The position numbers were made by a program, and so were the translations under genes. The notes beneath the pieces were generated by a model that worked only from the letters and a program-made list of their open reading frames with translations, ran no database searches and was not told the origin of the DNA. Shown one piece after another: positions 12,101-25,149 of a stretch of DNA of 64,000 nt (positions within the stretch are counted from its first letter, which is position 1; every line of letters starts with the position of its first letter). This stretch comes from Nymphaea colorata (lineage: Eukaryota; Streptophyta; Magnoliopsida; Nymphaeales; Nymphaeaceae): positions 15,735,796-15,799,795 of the forward strand of contig NC_045140.1 in assembly GCF_008831285.2 (NCBI RefSeq), read 5' to 3'.

Positions 12101-12311
12101 ACTTTATACCTGTCGGATACCCGGTTCGATATCCACCCATATTTGAAAGTTGAAACCCATAACATTTCATATTTTAATACCTCAGAAACTTTTAGCAACT
12201 TGCCAAGATTTTCCAAGGGTGTTATCGGCAACACATGAAGGGTTTATAAGGGAGTCATCGGTGATGCACCAAGGGTTTTCTAAGTGAGCCGATTGCTAGT
12301 GTCACATGCAG

Positions 12312-12360
<49 letters not shown>

Positions 12361-15300
12361 ATGCCCTTGCACCCAATTTTTTTAGATTATTTTGCACCCA
12401 TTTTCCATGATGGCATGACATAGATAAAAAAACACAGGAGCAATTCAGGTTCATAAGCACTGCAGAAATCACCTGTCCAGCAAAAAGATTTCTACAACTT
12501 TATAAGTTCCATCGGTTAAACCTGACTTAATGGGGAAGGAACTACCACCAAATTTCAGTAGAAAAAACTAAGCAACATGGAAGCAAGAATCCGAAATAAC
12601 TTCAGCTAAAAAAATCCCTATAAAGGAAAATCAGCCATGCAAAAGAAAATCCAATTTCCAAGGCAACACTATTTTATTAAGTTACTTGTATAAAAGGCCA
12701 GAGAAAGAGAGAGATGCAGGAGGATGTATCCCAATAGACACTTACCTCGATAAATGCAGGCCCATAAAGCCCTGCATCAGTCTGTGGAATACGTACTTTA
12801 AATATCTGATAATTTTGTTCTTCACCATCATCTCCATCCATTTCATATTTACATGCAGACTTTGCAACTGAAAATGCTTCACAACATTCATATCTAAGGT
12901 ACCTCCCACTAAAGGATATAAGGAACCTGGAAAGAAAGTAAATACCATATGAAAATATAGAATCTCTCCTTTAAAAGTTTTAGTTGCACATAAAACCTCA
13001 CTGAAAGGAGCATAAATGAAATATGGAAAAGGTTAAATAATTTAAAAAGGATTCAGATATGGCAGCATCATCGCCACAAAAATCAAATATCAACCTGTTG
13101 AACTTTTCAAGTTTTCAAATATACTATTAACATTAGCAATAGAACATGAAGAACATGAAGATGTAAACAGTGATCAATTAGATAGACAGGAATTTTTTTC
13201 AGCAGTGATAAATAAAAAGAATTAAGCATGGAATAATAAATAGGAAAGGGTGCCAAATTCAGACTGCCAGACTAAATTGATTAGAAGTTAGAAATCGAGA
13301 TTGAATGGTTATAACTCTCCACCCAAAACCAGAAAATCAATCATGATGCTCTCATACTTAAGACAGAAGTTTCCAGACATATTATTAACATTAACAATAG
13401 AGCAGACTAAATCATGGTGGTTAGTAAGAATAGAACATCAACATCCATGAGAATCCAATAACTGGATCCGTTTTATAATGCAAATACTTTCATGCAGATG
13501 TTGAACAAAAAACTTATAAAAATATGTGCTCATCATATACAGCATCCTCAGGCTCATAGAAGCAGCAAGAAAGAACTTGGAATGACATTGTCCTGCAAGT
13601 AGCTTCACTGTCAAATGCTTTCTACCTCTATGATACCTATGCGCCCCTATTTCTACTAGTAACCAGTTTGTCAAAAAACATTTTCTCCTCCAGCTACAAA
13701 AAGAATGGAATTCTCATTTATGATTGTGTAAACAACCCCTTGGTCAGATTTGAAGAAATCTGACAAAAGTTGCTCATCAGTAAGTCTGGTCCCACCTCCA
13801 TATGCATGCATATGTGCTTGCATGTAAGTAGCCACATCAAGTGCCAGTCCAGACTACCCACTACCAATACAGACCATACATGTTTGCAGGTTTGCCACCA
13901 AATAAACGTTATAAACTTATGACTAGATATGCAGATTTTCTATGGCCTCTCCTTAGTCCTTACAGGTTTCTCATTCGTGACAATTTTCTCAAATCTTCAC
14001 CAGCCACCAGCATCTTCATCTCCCCAGCAACTGCTATTTCATGGTTAATTGGAGCTTCTACTGCTATTCAAAGAGGTCATTAGCATCCATCCAGGAATAT
14101 TTGCATCGCCCTAGCCTGTTAGGCTATGAGGAGTAGGAAACTGATGATCTCTTTGTACATGTGAAAATATACATTTTTGACAAGGTATGCTTCCTTTGTA
14201 AGCAAAAAAAAAAAAATGTTCCACATGCTTTAACCTTGGGTTTATAATTTTACTCCAGCATGACTCTAAGAGGGAGCATGGTACAAAAGGTTAAAAAAAA
14301 TGTTAACCTGAACATAGTGCAGACATGATAAACAGAGAAGAATGTAAATTCAGATCTAGTAGGCCCAGTCGAATTAAATATTAATTTTGATGATCAAAAG
14401 CTACAAATATTTTCAGAACAAACAATAAGTAGGTTGAGCTACTTGACAAAGTGCATACCTGAGTCTCGGTTGGACTAAATTTCTTCCACAAGCAATAAAT
14501 TCCATTGGCTTTCCAGCCTCAAAACAAATAGGATGAACATAATGAAGCCTTGGGGCCTGCATCTTTGCCTTGATATTGATGATTGAACTTCCATCTGAAA
14601 TAAAATTAACGATTTAGGACACAGAAAATAAGCCTCACATATTTTGAGACTGAACCTATACATTTTCTTTGTCAGAAATGATCAGCATATTGATTATGAA
14701 GAGGCTGGATTTGTATCTCAAAGACAAACCTTTCATTAATTGAAAGATCGAATCATTCAAATAAATAAGTAAACTTCCTCTTCCTGACAACAAACTCTGA
14801 GGTGCATTAACTAGGGCATTCACAAAGGCAACAGCATCTTCGGATAACTGCTTCAACCAGGGAACAAACATAAAAACAAAAACAAACAAAAATGTCACTT
14901 CCAAAATCATGGGAAATATTACAAACCACATAAAGTAAGAGAGCTATTAAACTTCAAAAAACTGGTAGTGATCCCCAATCCCATATGTGTGAATCTCGCT
15001 TTAAGTAAACAATCAGCCATTTTAGTTATTGTCATAAGTGCAAGAAACCAGGATTGACAAAAGGCAAGGAAAAAAAGATCATGCAGTTTATTGCAGAGGA
15101 GAAGAGAAAAAAAAAAGAAGAGGCTAAGCCTAAAGGAATTTAATGATGTAGCATATATATGGTATTGAAAACTTCAGAGAGTAAAGGCACTTCTACATTG
15201 TAAAACACACTTTACATCGGCACATTAGTGCCAATAACATCTCCTTTATTCAGCTACCAACACTATTTGCTGCTTTGCTTGATCACTGAGTCACCCATTA

Positions 15301-18300
15301 ATATTTATCTCCTTGGCCAAGTTAAAGAAACGAGAGATGAGAGATAAGATCCTTCTCAGCATCATCAAATGAATTAAGGCCTACGGGAATGTCCCCAAAC
15401 CAGATTTCAAGCCTTCAACAAACTTTCCATATTATTTTGTGCCTGGTTGTTTGTGAATGGATGCTTACTTGCACCAGAATGAGCTCAAGTGCACTAGAGG
15501 TCTGAAACTTAAAAGTCCAAAAGAGTACCAAATTTATCTTTTCTTCTGCCACCTCGTGGAATGAGTAAAAGATTGATATAAACTATAATAAAGGCTGGGT
15601 GTGTTTACATCTTGCTTTTTGAACAATGGACAGATATGCTTTATTTAAGTTTCCTCAGTGTCCAGATTATGATTCATGACAACGAAGTGCTCTACCATAA
15701 TGATACCAACTACTTTAACGCTAACAAGGTATCCTCATCTATACCTTGATACATTTTTAAATAGCACAGCGCTTTGTCATCGCATTCTTTGAAATCTGTT
15801 ATTGTTATTTTTTAACATGTAGTCTATGAGAAACATTACAGTGAAAAAGCAACAAATGTCCTGGATAAAGAGTCATTTAATGAGTCCATCAACATATTCC
15901 ACCTAGACGTCCAAATTTTTCTTTTTATGCCCATGCAGGCATCTTATTTATTTATAAACCCCATGCAGTAGCCAAGTGATTACTGGGATAGGTAGCTAAT
16001 TTCACACCTGGTTTATTATTTACTGGGTATTGTGCTCTCTAATGATGTTTTAGGGTTGTGTAGGTGCTGTTATCTATCATTATAGGATTATAGACTACTC
16101 TTTGTTCATGTGTTGTTGACCCTTCCAGCTGCATTGGGATAGGCATAGACAAGCAAGTTGTGAGATGAAGGTCCTTGTTGCTATCTCGAAAGATGACCGA
16201 GTTGCCAAAGTCTCTTTGCTGAAAAGGATTGAGCATGCTTCCTTCACACATGACATTTGATGGATCACAGTCAAAGAATCTTCTGTAATAGGATGCCTAA
16301 ACTCACCTAAGACTTTCAGTTTTAGAAGGAAAACAGGAACAAAAGAATTATAGGACATTAATCTTCCCTATGATAAAGCCTAAAATTTTCAATGGTTATG
16401 GAGTTGAGCTAAGCAGAAGACCTATTAGGGGAATAAGAGCCATAGGCTTACCCTGTTCCACATCGGTTGAGGCATAGCAATGAATGCAGTCAATATGGTA
16501 CAGCCGGGGCGAATATAGCCTTCCAACTCAACTGGCATGCTGGCCAGCCACTGGAATATCTGAAATATTTGTTAACAGAAATCAATGAAACCTACCATTG
16601 ATCTATGAATTTGAATGAACTAAATGCTTTCGGAATAAAAATATCAGATAAAAATACTTGATGCCGAAGCCGTCTTGGAAATTCTGCTGGGTTCCAGTCA
16701 TAGAGCTTAAATGACACACGACCTGTCGGACACTACAATTAAACCATGATTGCCAAGGTTCAGAATAGTTTGCAATACCAATATAGAATCACTCGAGTTC
16801 AAATATAAAGGCAGCCGTAAAAAGCACTGCAATAAGAATTTGTAAGCACTAAGACCATCATTGTTTTGAAAGCGCTAGCTTGGGACTCATATCATACCAT
16901 AAAAAACTTCATTTTTAGCCTCCGAAAATACCTCCAACAAGGAATACTAAAATCCATTGTCAACAGTTGGTTTACAATTTTCCTTTTCTTTTTATAGGAT
17001 TAAATGTAGTTCGTAGTGGCTGCTGTAACTTTATCAATCAGTCACTATCATATTCTAATTTTAATTTTCCTCATTTACAGTACCAATGCTCTACATTTTC
17101 TCATTCAGAAATGTCTCAGCTTGTTATTCTAAAAATATCTAATCACTGTTCATGGGGGTTAAACCTAATCCTCCAAGCCTTATCCTTTCTATCGCAGAAA
17201 TCACCTCCCTTCTTTCAAAGCAGCATGTAATAAATTTAGAAATAAATTTCACAAGAAACACCACTCATGAAGAGTAAGCACCTACCACAGATGAGTAAGC
17301 ACTCTTATTGTCATAGAATGATGACGAAATGGTTGATCTGGAGGCTTTTACAACTTCCTTATGAGCACCACCAGAAGTAGTACAAGAAGGAATACTCTCA
17401 CTTGGTATATTCTGAAAACTAGGATTAATCTGTCCAGCAGCAGAGCTGAATGGAGAACCAAGTACATCTTCAGATTCCAGCGTGCGGCCTTTATCCATTG
17501 ACAGTTCATTTATTTGAAAACTGTCAGCTCCACATGACTCTCCAGGAGGCTTTTCTGCAGACATATTCTAGCAGAAGTGGATAAGTAGAACATGAAAATG
17601 TAGAAATTGTTATGTACTGCAGCTTCTAACAAACAAAACCATTTGGAGATGCAGGTTCCTTTTGCTCCGTTAGCTGCTCAATGGCATAAAAGAGGCACTC
17701 ATTGGTTCAAAAGCAAAAGACCAGACCCCAATAAAAAGGATAACTAAGAAAACATACTAGCACATAACACAACTTCTATACCCGAGTTAGTGTAAATGCT
17801 TGTCAAGATCCTTCTTGGTCTCAATCAAACAGCACATTGCTCATGTTTTTCTTGCTTTAATAGACTGTATGTAGTTGGTGGCACATGCACTGACAAATAG
17901 AGAATATGTATAAAGTCATTAATATTGTTCTTGAAAATTCGTTATACAGGAAAATTGTAGAGTTAAACTGAAAGTAGCAGAAAGTAAAAATTATATAAAA
18001 TTGGGACCTGACTTTTTATTGAAATCATAAGGTCTGAAAAAACAAGCTTTAAGTTTAATAAAATTTAAGTTTAATCGATTAACAAAAACTTTGGATATAA
18101 ATCTGAAGTATTCATTGGTTAACCGAAGGTAAAGTCCAGTACTTGAAAGTATAAAATCATGAAGGAACTAATAGTTTCATGACAATAGCGAACATTGAAT
18201 CTGACAAAGAATGAACGCATGATCAAAAATCCAAAATGAAGGAACAAGAGATGTTTCTATAGAAATACTAGATTTAGCTTCCCAATTTCAAAGTCCAAAA

Positions 18301-21300
18301 CGTATTTTCCACTGCAGAGCTAATATAAAGTCTTCAAATTTGTAAAACGTTTTGATGTTAAAAACTTATTCTCTTGCAAAGAACAAAAACAAAAACATTG
18401 CCTATTCTATGCCAGAAACTTAATTAAACACATGACTAAAATGACTATGAAGGCTATCACAACCTCTTGGCATGCTAAGATAGATTATATGCTATGCTAA
18501 AACAAATGTAACCTTTTTCAGAAAGCAACTAGTAGAGCTTCAGATGCACCAGAGTGAAATAAAGGCGCGTGTGAAGGGCAACAAGATAGAAAAGCCCATC
18601 TACTCGCATTTGAATAGTTCCGACATAAAACTAGTATCATGATCACTCAGACTTCTTCTTTTCGTACATTATTTATCAATGTTTACATAGATCGGTCCTG
18701 GGAAAAAGATTTTAGTTTTTGCCAAGTTCGAACATTTCAAGCATTTACTAAAGAAGAAACTCAAAACAGAAAAGATTCTTAAGAATGGAGGCAAAGATGT
18801 ATTATGAGTTCTTTGGGTATCAATGTACTTGTTTAGTTGCATTAATAATACCATGAAAAATGATACAGCTGACTGGAAGTGAAGACATCTTCAACATGGA
18901 GATGCACTACCCAAGTGAAGGTTTTCCAAGGTTCAAGCTTTTGTTTTCTTCAAGCTTATAGGTACACTAGGAGAAACAGCTTCTAGAAAGATGTTATTTA
19001 ATTGTGCATAACAACTTCCGGCAACAATTGCCAAATACGGCATCAACATTGATGGGAAAATAAAGCCTTAAAATTTGGAGCATTCACTTTCTTATGGGCC
19101 AAAAAAGTCAAAAAATCAAATTCTAGGTCACAAATTATGCCAAACAAACAGGTTAAATCCTATCATTCTAGTGTTCAATTGTTGCACTTGGGCCATCAGA
19201 ATGGAAAAAGTCATAGCAATTAAGCATTGAAGTTCTTGGACAAGATAAAAGTAACAAAAGTTAGATTGACTAGCATGGAGAATAGACCAGGTCATTGCTA
19301 TGAATTTCTGTGTCATTAACACCTTTTAATTGACCCTAGATATGTGACTTACAATCCATCATTCCACTATGGGAAGATCTGTGCATCATCAAATACCCAG
19401 TCCATTTGATTTAGAATTTTCCAACAAATGTGACCATGTGGCGCACCTGGCAAGATCTAAACTTGGAGTCATGGACAAGTCAAATGAACCTTTGTTGCAA
19501 AACTCAGATTCAAATTGTAGGATCAGCTGAGGTTGTCCATGATGATATTGGATCCAAAACCAGATTTCTTTTAGCACCAAGTGTCATCTGTATCTAGACC
19601 GATAAAAGTGCTTCTAATAACCTTTTCGCATATTTTTCAAGTAAGAAGAATCCTTAAACAAAATCATGTGTTATTTTACCCACATTGAATGAACTAGCTT
19701 TTAAGGTATGTCACATTGAAACTGAAGCAATTTCAAAAAGCATTTGACATGTTGACAGCTATGTCATGCAAGCACAACTAATGATATGTGTAAATATATG
19801 CTAAATGTGAGGTATTTTGCTCTGCTTTTTGCTATCAAAATTGAACTTTAAATATGGCTGATATGATATACTTTAGTGTCCTTTCAGCATTGATGGTGCT
19901 GCACACATTGAGCTTACCTTTTTTTATCAAAATCAAGCCGGCATAGTACATTACCTTACGGTAAAGCATAAATTTGTATAGTAGAGTTCATCCTTACCCA
20001 GTCGATGAGGAAGGATGTTTCGTTTATATGGAGAAAAGATGAGGGAACTTGTAAAACCAAGTGACTGGCATAGCTGAAGAATGCCAATTTTATCAGATCC
20101 ACCAGGTTTTGAAGTGATAACTTTTTCTTCAACCTTCACAACGTCCCACTCAATGCTGTGTTTGTGTATGGAAGAGATGAAAAACTTATCCATACATGAC
20201 ACGATGTCATGTCCATGCATACGAGGAAGGGAGTATGTCATCAGAGAGAGAGAGGGAGAGGGAGATGCATCTGTCTTACTCCTAATTATCAGGGTCATCA
20301 TATTAATCTCATTCTTGAAACTCAAATCTCTTTGGCATGCTCATTTACTTTTGACCTTTCATTCGGTAACGGCTATCTTTTACTCCTTTGGATTAAATCT
20401 GATCCAACGGCAGGAGAAGAGGAATGAGTGTTTTGCATGCTTGGGTGTGTCTATACATGCATGTTTGTACGTGTATGTGCATGTATAGCAGATCTTTGAC
20501 GAGAATGGCATGATTTTTTTCTAAATTATGAGATGCAGCAGATAAGACATCCATGCAGACGATACATAGGCCATCGCAGACCTGCTTGATTTTATTTTAT
20601 ATACATACATATAAATATATAAAATGAAGCAGATTTGTGATGAGATGGGACAATTTCTTTCTGTAACCTGAGATGCAGCAGATAAGGCATTCATTCAGAT
20701 GTTACATAGGCCTTAGATCACAAAAAACCAAGTGAATTGGAAGAAGAAGAGCTACCTTTCCCTGCTTCATCATCACAGTCATTATCCTCTATTAAATTAG
20801 TCCCTGTGGTTCCCCTTTCCAAAGGTTGGAAAACTTCAGTTCCACTTTTACAGTCACCCGATTTTCTTCTCCTTCTATGATTGTGCCGCTCTAGCTTTCT
20901 TCTACAGCTACGTTTGCCTTCGTCAAAATCTGACAATAGGTGAAACCTGTAGTCAAACAAGTCCATGGCAGTTCATCCTCTTTTCTAATAGAGTCAAGCA
21001 CAACTTGCACACACAGACAATTACATTCCTAAATTTCTTTTAAGAGGTTGCTTGATTTATTCCATGAGTTATACTTTTATAGATAGGAAACAAATGCACT
21101 ATCTGTATAGAAGTGGCCCCATTAATAAAAGATGGACTCATAGACATGCCAAAACAGTTCCTCATCTCAAGGTCTTTAACATTTCAAGTAACATTTATTT
21201 CATTAAATCTCTCCTTAACTGTAACACCCCAAAAGTTTAGTCTCGATTTATAAATGGGGTTATTGAATAGATGGTTGTCATGATTCCTAATCTTTTTGGG

Positions 21301-23176
21301 GTTGGAGCCGAAACTGCTAAAAGGCGGGTTGGAATCTGCTGAACCAGAGGTTCGAGCCCAACACCCGGACCTAAGGTCCCACACACGCCGACGCATGTGC
21401 CTTAAGGAGGGGTGGATTGTAACATCCCAAAAGTTTAGTTAGGTCTTATAAAGAGGGTTATTGGATAGATGGTTGTCCTGATTCCTAACCTTTTTGGGGG
21501 TTGGAGCCAAAACTGCTAGTGGATGGGTTGGGATCCGCCGAACCAGGGCCTGAGCCCAAGAGTGGGTCGAGTTGTTACATTAACTGCATGCTTAGGACTC
21601 TCTGCTAACTACTAGTCATAGATTATGAGTCGTAACATGTTCTGGTACAATTCATAAAATATTTCTCCTTTCTTACTAGAATTTAGGCATATTTTCCAGC
21701 TTGCAGCTCTACCAATGCTGGAATACATCATTTGTGTCCAACATCTGTTCATTGTTAATGTACATATGTCAGATGTCATCAACCTCTGCCCCGGAAGCTG
21801 TTGGGATGGTGTAGGATTGAGCAATCTCCAAACCATTATATTTACAGCTAGGGCAGTAACAACGTCCGTGGGTTCAAAAGCGTGAAATTGAATAGTTCCC
21901 TCGCACCATATGATTTCTAGCGAAAGTTAAAGGACATCCAAAGACTCATCTATGAGCCCAATTCACAAATAAAGGTTGGATGAAAACTCCTGAGCAACCG
22001 AGTAATAAGTTGGTCAGTTGATGAGAACGCCATCGTAAGATTTCTCAGCTATTAGGCACAGTTCGCATGGGAGATCTACTCAGGAGTGGGTATCTCAAGA
22101 AATCCAATGAGACCCGTTCCTCAAACAGACTTTGAAGCTTGAGCTGCAAAGAAAAAAAGAAGAAGAAATAATACCACAATGGGCATGCCCCTGATTGTTG
22201 ATCGACAGGTTGCTTCTGAGTTCAGGACGGGGAACATCGGACGAGACTCGTGACTAAAGGAATTTTTTCAGCTTAGTGCTGCTGCTCAAGTCTGAAAATC
22301 TCTCTCTCTCCCTCTCTCTCTCTCTACGTAAGCGCATGCTCGAGCTTTATCGTGGCCTCCCACCGTCTCCTCCAACTGTATTTAGTAATATCCGTGTGCG
22401 CTTATCGTTGTTGTTTCTGCCGCATTGGGTGCTAGTAAATTTGAAAGTTTATAGGAGGACGAAGCGCTATCCTTTTAATTGACATGACAGAACAGAACTG
22501 TGTGCGCATATGGTAATAGAATGAGAACAGGGTTCCTAAGCGTGGAAACGTGGCAACAAGCAACTAAAAAAGAAAGGGGAGGAAGGGCAGAGAGAGGGGC
22601 TCACTTGCCGCACTGCTGGCAATAGCGGTTTAGGTGGCCATCGAGCGTGACGGTGGGGGCGTAGGCACACCTCAAGCAAACCCGGTGACGACGGTGGTAA
22701 CCTTTAAGCTCAGTAATGTCAGCCTCGCAACCCGGGACTTGGCACCTGATAGCCGTCTTGGCTCGCTTCCTGGTCATGGTTTCCTCCTCCTTGTCATCCA
22801 CCTCCGGGCAGGCGCAAGGCACCCGCCCCGCTATAAAATTCACGCAAGTTAGCCTCGGATCCCTTTTGCGGATACGATTGCTCATCGCCTCGGAGGGCAG
22901 CGGGGCCGGATCCCCCCCGCGGGGCTGCTGCGACGCCCCCTTTTCCAAACCTGTATCCGGTTGAGTACCAGCAGAGGGCGCGGGCGGCTGCTGTTGTTGT
23001 TGCCGCTGCTCCTGCTCCTGCTCCTGCTCCGGCTCCGGCTCCTGCTCCTGCTGAGAGTCCCAGGATAAGAGGGTGGAGTCGTCGTCGATGGAGAAATCCA
23101 AGAGGCTTCCCCATTCCCACCCACCTGCGTTGCTTGCAAGAACGCCCGACTCCTCCTGGACGCCCTCTGCCTCCAT
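9188..23176 (-). CDS. SPL7: SPL7, SBP-box transcription factor (copper-homeostasis clade), 10 exons
   Basis: Exons on the - strand, in order: 23176-22605, 20946-20756, 17554-17286, 16732-16658, 16559-16452, 14847-14730, 14594-14459, 12926-12746, 10680-10111, 9541-9188. All introns are GT-AG, phase is kept throughout, and the sum is 2574 nt = 857 aa plus stop. The SBP domain (about 143-221) has '[20 protein letters not shown]', 'VCLRC' and '[19 protein letters not shown]', then a basic nuclear localisation signal. The first zinc site is Cys4, as in SPL7/CRR1, and not the usual Cys3His. Upstream '[10 protein letters not shown]' and 'GRVPCACPE' are clade markers. A Glu/Gln run lies at about 45-62. 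The C-terminal half carries '[18 protein letters not shown]' and ends with a hydrophobic segment ([19 protein letters not shown]), suggesting membrane tethering. Intron 1 splits the SBP domain at the conserved K|FH site. In Arabidopsis SPL7 activates low-copper genes through GTAC motifs. No defect was seen. Confidence 0.95.
9610..9817 (-). mobile_element. TRIM-family solo LTR (diverged) in SPL7 intron 9
   Basis: It is related along its length to the LTRs at 35279-35711, in the same orientation: TGTATAACCCC..., 'CACCGGATCTCAACTTGCCC', 'TCTAGCAGCTTCGATTCCAG', 'AAATATGGAACTAAAC', ending GCTACA. Flanks are GATC(T) and (A)ATCT, so any target duplication is imperfect. This is the most decayed of the four copies. 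Confidence 0.7.
11978..12135. repeat. GC-rich remnant with GGGCCGGGCC motif in SPL7 intron 8
   Basis: A short island of GGGCC/CCCAAGCC-type sequence sits inside AT-rich intron. A similar composition recurs at 30920-31060 ('GGGCTCGGGTTTTGGG', 'CAGCCCAAACCCGGC'). These look like fragments of one dispersed repeat, but the class was not determined. Confidence 0.4.
12314..12356. repeat. (AT)n microsatellite
   Basis: An uninterrupted AT dinucleotide run of about 43 nt in SPL7 intron 8. Confidence 0.95.
20487..20712. repeat. Diverged direct duplication in SPL7 intron 2
   Basis: A block of about 90 bp is present twice with a period of about 138 bp. Shared segments are 'GAGATGCAGCAGATAAG', 'CATxCATxCAGAxG' and 'TACATAGGCC' at about 20530-20572 and 20670-20712. 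The second copy lies about 45 bp downstream of the exon 2 donor at 20756/20755, in the transcribed sense. Confidence 0.75.
21220..21579 (+). mobile_element. TRIM element, two LTRs with a partial deletion, in SPL7 intron 1
   Basis: It starts TGTAACACCCCAAAAGTTTAG and ends GTTGTTACA. The target duplication TTAAC is exact (21215-21219 and 21580-21584). The second LTR is 21419-21579 (161 bp). A purine-rich tract 'AAGGAGGGGTGGAT' precedes it. The short internal segment 'CGGACCTAAGGTCCC...' matches the internal part of the complete copy at 35464-35538. The 3' end of LTR1 and the primer-binding site are deleted. There is no coding capacity. The element lies antisense to SPL7. Confidence 0.88.
22299..22325. 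repeat. (TC)n-rich microsatellite in SPL7 intron 1
   Basis: A TCTCTCTCTCTCCCTCTCTC-type run of about 27 nt. Confidence 0.85.
22604..22605 (-). other. SPL7 exon 1 / intron 1 donor within the SBP domain
   Basis: The codon for Lys of 'QQCGK' is split (AA|GTGAGC...CTACAG|G). Exon 1 ends at 22605 and exon 2 begins at 20946. SBP-box genes share this intron position, which supports the model. Confidence 0.85.
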
Positions 23177-24441
23177 TGCTACACTCCAACCCTCCTGACG
23201 CCCACCTCCGCCTCCTCCTCCGCTTTAGACAGGAGGACGATCGACGGCTTCAGTTCAGAAGAGGAACGGAGGACAGGCCCAGGCCTCTATCCTCCACCAC
23301 CACCATCATCATCATCATCAATTCTCTATTTCTTCCTTCTTCTTCGTTTTTCTGTCCATCCAAGAAGTAGGCCAAAGTCGCCGGTGAAAAAAAAAAGGCA
23401 AAAGGCAACACCAGTGGTTGCGGGAGAGGAACTAACGAGAAAAAAACAAGGAAAAAGAAAAGATGGGTGGGGTTGAGTTTGGCTCGAGCAGCGCGGCCTG
23501 TGGACATGAAAGGGTATGATATCTTCCTTTGTTTTTATTTTCTTTTGGTTTTTCTTTTCTCCGTGTTTCTAATTTGCCCGACCGCGGAGCGGAGCCCCTT
23601 CTCCCGAAATGTGTAATATGTGGTATGCTGTGGACATCGCACGTGGTGGGCACGCGAATCTTGTTCGTGCGCTCATCATCTTAGTATAAAGGTTCAGGAT
23701 GTGCTGAATTTCACCCGGCTTTACATTTTAAAATGAAACGGGGTAAAGTTTTTCCAGGAGGGATTGACAAGAAAGCAGAAAATGAGGGAAGAAGCGACCA
23801 TAAGAAGGTTAGACCGACGTTCTCTCTTTTTGTTTCCTGAAAAGTTTGTTCACGTCTTACACAGGAAAAGGGTTTGTCGTCAAAAAAATTTCTTGCAAAC
23901 TTTTATTTCCGAAAAGAAAGAATGAATAACTTTAGAGGAGCTTTACGACTAGACTCGTTCTTCATCCCTCTCCCAAACTGGAACGGTTGGCCCTGTCACG
24001 TGACCGCCAACTAAAGCCTTCCAAGTTAAGATAAGAAGAGGAACGTTTTGTTTTGGCATTGCAAAAGAAAGTCCGTGGAGATGGATGGACGGACGAGGGT
24101 TACGCGGCCAACCACATGAGAGGCTCCACTCCACCTCTTGCAAAGCCAGTCCGCCGGCATTGCAGGATTATTTCCGTCCCTGGAATGCAGGAATCGTACG
24201 GTTTGGTTGACTTTTAGTTGCGGTAGGTGCCAAAACTTCTCTTCTCGGAACCAAATAAATGTATAAAAACCATTCAAATTAACAAAAATAATAAAAAAAT
24301 GGTGGTGGAGGGGGCAGGTTGCGGAATCGTGAAAACAACGACGGGGCCCACGAGGGGTTTTGACGGAAGAGGGAAAATGATTGTGAGAGCTGCCAGAGAA
24401 ACGTGGAAAAAAAAAAGAAGATAAAAGCCACATATCGAGGG

Positions 24442-24475
<34 letters not shown>
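24442..24475. repeat. Imperfect (AT)n microsatellite
   Basis: A TATATATA run of about 34 nt, about 1.3 kb upstream of the SPL7 ATG. Confidence 0.9.
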
Positions 24476-25125
24476 TTGAAGAGAGAGAGAAAACGGGTGG
24501 AGGTAAAGGAACCGGGCAGCAACCACCCGACCTAATGCTAACCGAAGATTAACGCTCATAAAAAACGAACCTGAGGCGCACTGGGAAAGGGACATATGAG
24601 GGGTTGAGACCGTCCAGGTGTGGGTAGATGATGGAGTCTTTTACCTACTGAAAGCGTAAGCGCTGGACTTCTCTGCCTCCAACCTCTCGGCAGTCGGCTC
24701 TATTTGGCATTCTGTTTTTATTTCTTTCGTCTTTTACACTCGGTTCCCGGAGAGTGCGAGAACGTGCAGCTGCTGGTGCTAGTAACGTCACCGAGGACAA
24801 CGCCGGCGGAAAGTTCGTCCTTGTGGGAGGGCGTTTTCCTTCACCCTCCAGAGTCCAGACGGAAGGGCTCTCCCACTATGGTCCCATGGAAACGATATAT
24901 GTACCGGGACGTGGCTCTGGTGTTAATGCTGTTGACGGGGTAAACAGCGTCCTTCCCCACTCTCCTTCGCTTCGGCTGCCACCCGCCTCCGCACAATGTG
25001 GAAAAGGAAAAAGGCCAGAAAGGAAAACGACGACGTCAACTTTCTCCTTTTTATAATAAAGGAGTGGAGTCCGCCATCTGTAGGATGGCAAGATAATGTC
25101 GTCATATTTGCCCCGACCGCAGCGC

Positions 25126-25149
25126 AAGAGAGAGAGAGAGAGAGAGAGA
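25126..25149. repeat. (AG)n microsatellite
   Basis: GAGAGAGAGAGAGAGAG, about 24 nt. Confidence 0.9.

Larger units (their letters stand above)
9542..20755 (-). other. SPL7 introns 2-9 (between exons 2 and 10)
   Basis: Intron spans: 9542-10110, 10681-12745, 12927-14458, 14595-14729, 14848-16451, 16560-16657, 16733-17285 and 17555-20755. Recognised contents are the TRIM solo LTR (9610-9817), an A-run near 11739, a GC-rich 'GGGCCGGGCCGGGCC' remnant (about 11980-12130) and an AT microsatellite (12314-12356). A degenerate duplication lies at 20487-20712. The rest is AT-rich unique-looking intron sequence without a supported gene. Confidence 0.7.

Noticed and set aside
21348-21358. B-box-like GGTTCGAGCCC, suggesting a tRNA gene or SINE
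   Set aside because: There is no A-box at the right distance and no cloverleaf. The sequence is a deletion junction in a TRIM LTR, and other copies lack it.
9188-23176. A miR156 target site in SPL7, as in many SBP genes
   Set aside because: I noticed no match to the miR156 complementary motif in the assembled exons. The SPL7 clade is known to lack it.
22634-23189. Overlapping frames on both strands of SPL7 exon 1
   Set aside because: They are shadows of the CAG/GAG-rich Glu/Gln segment. Only the frame with the SBP domain is conserved.
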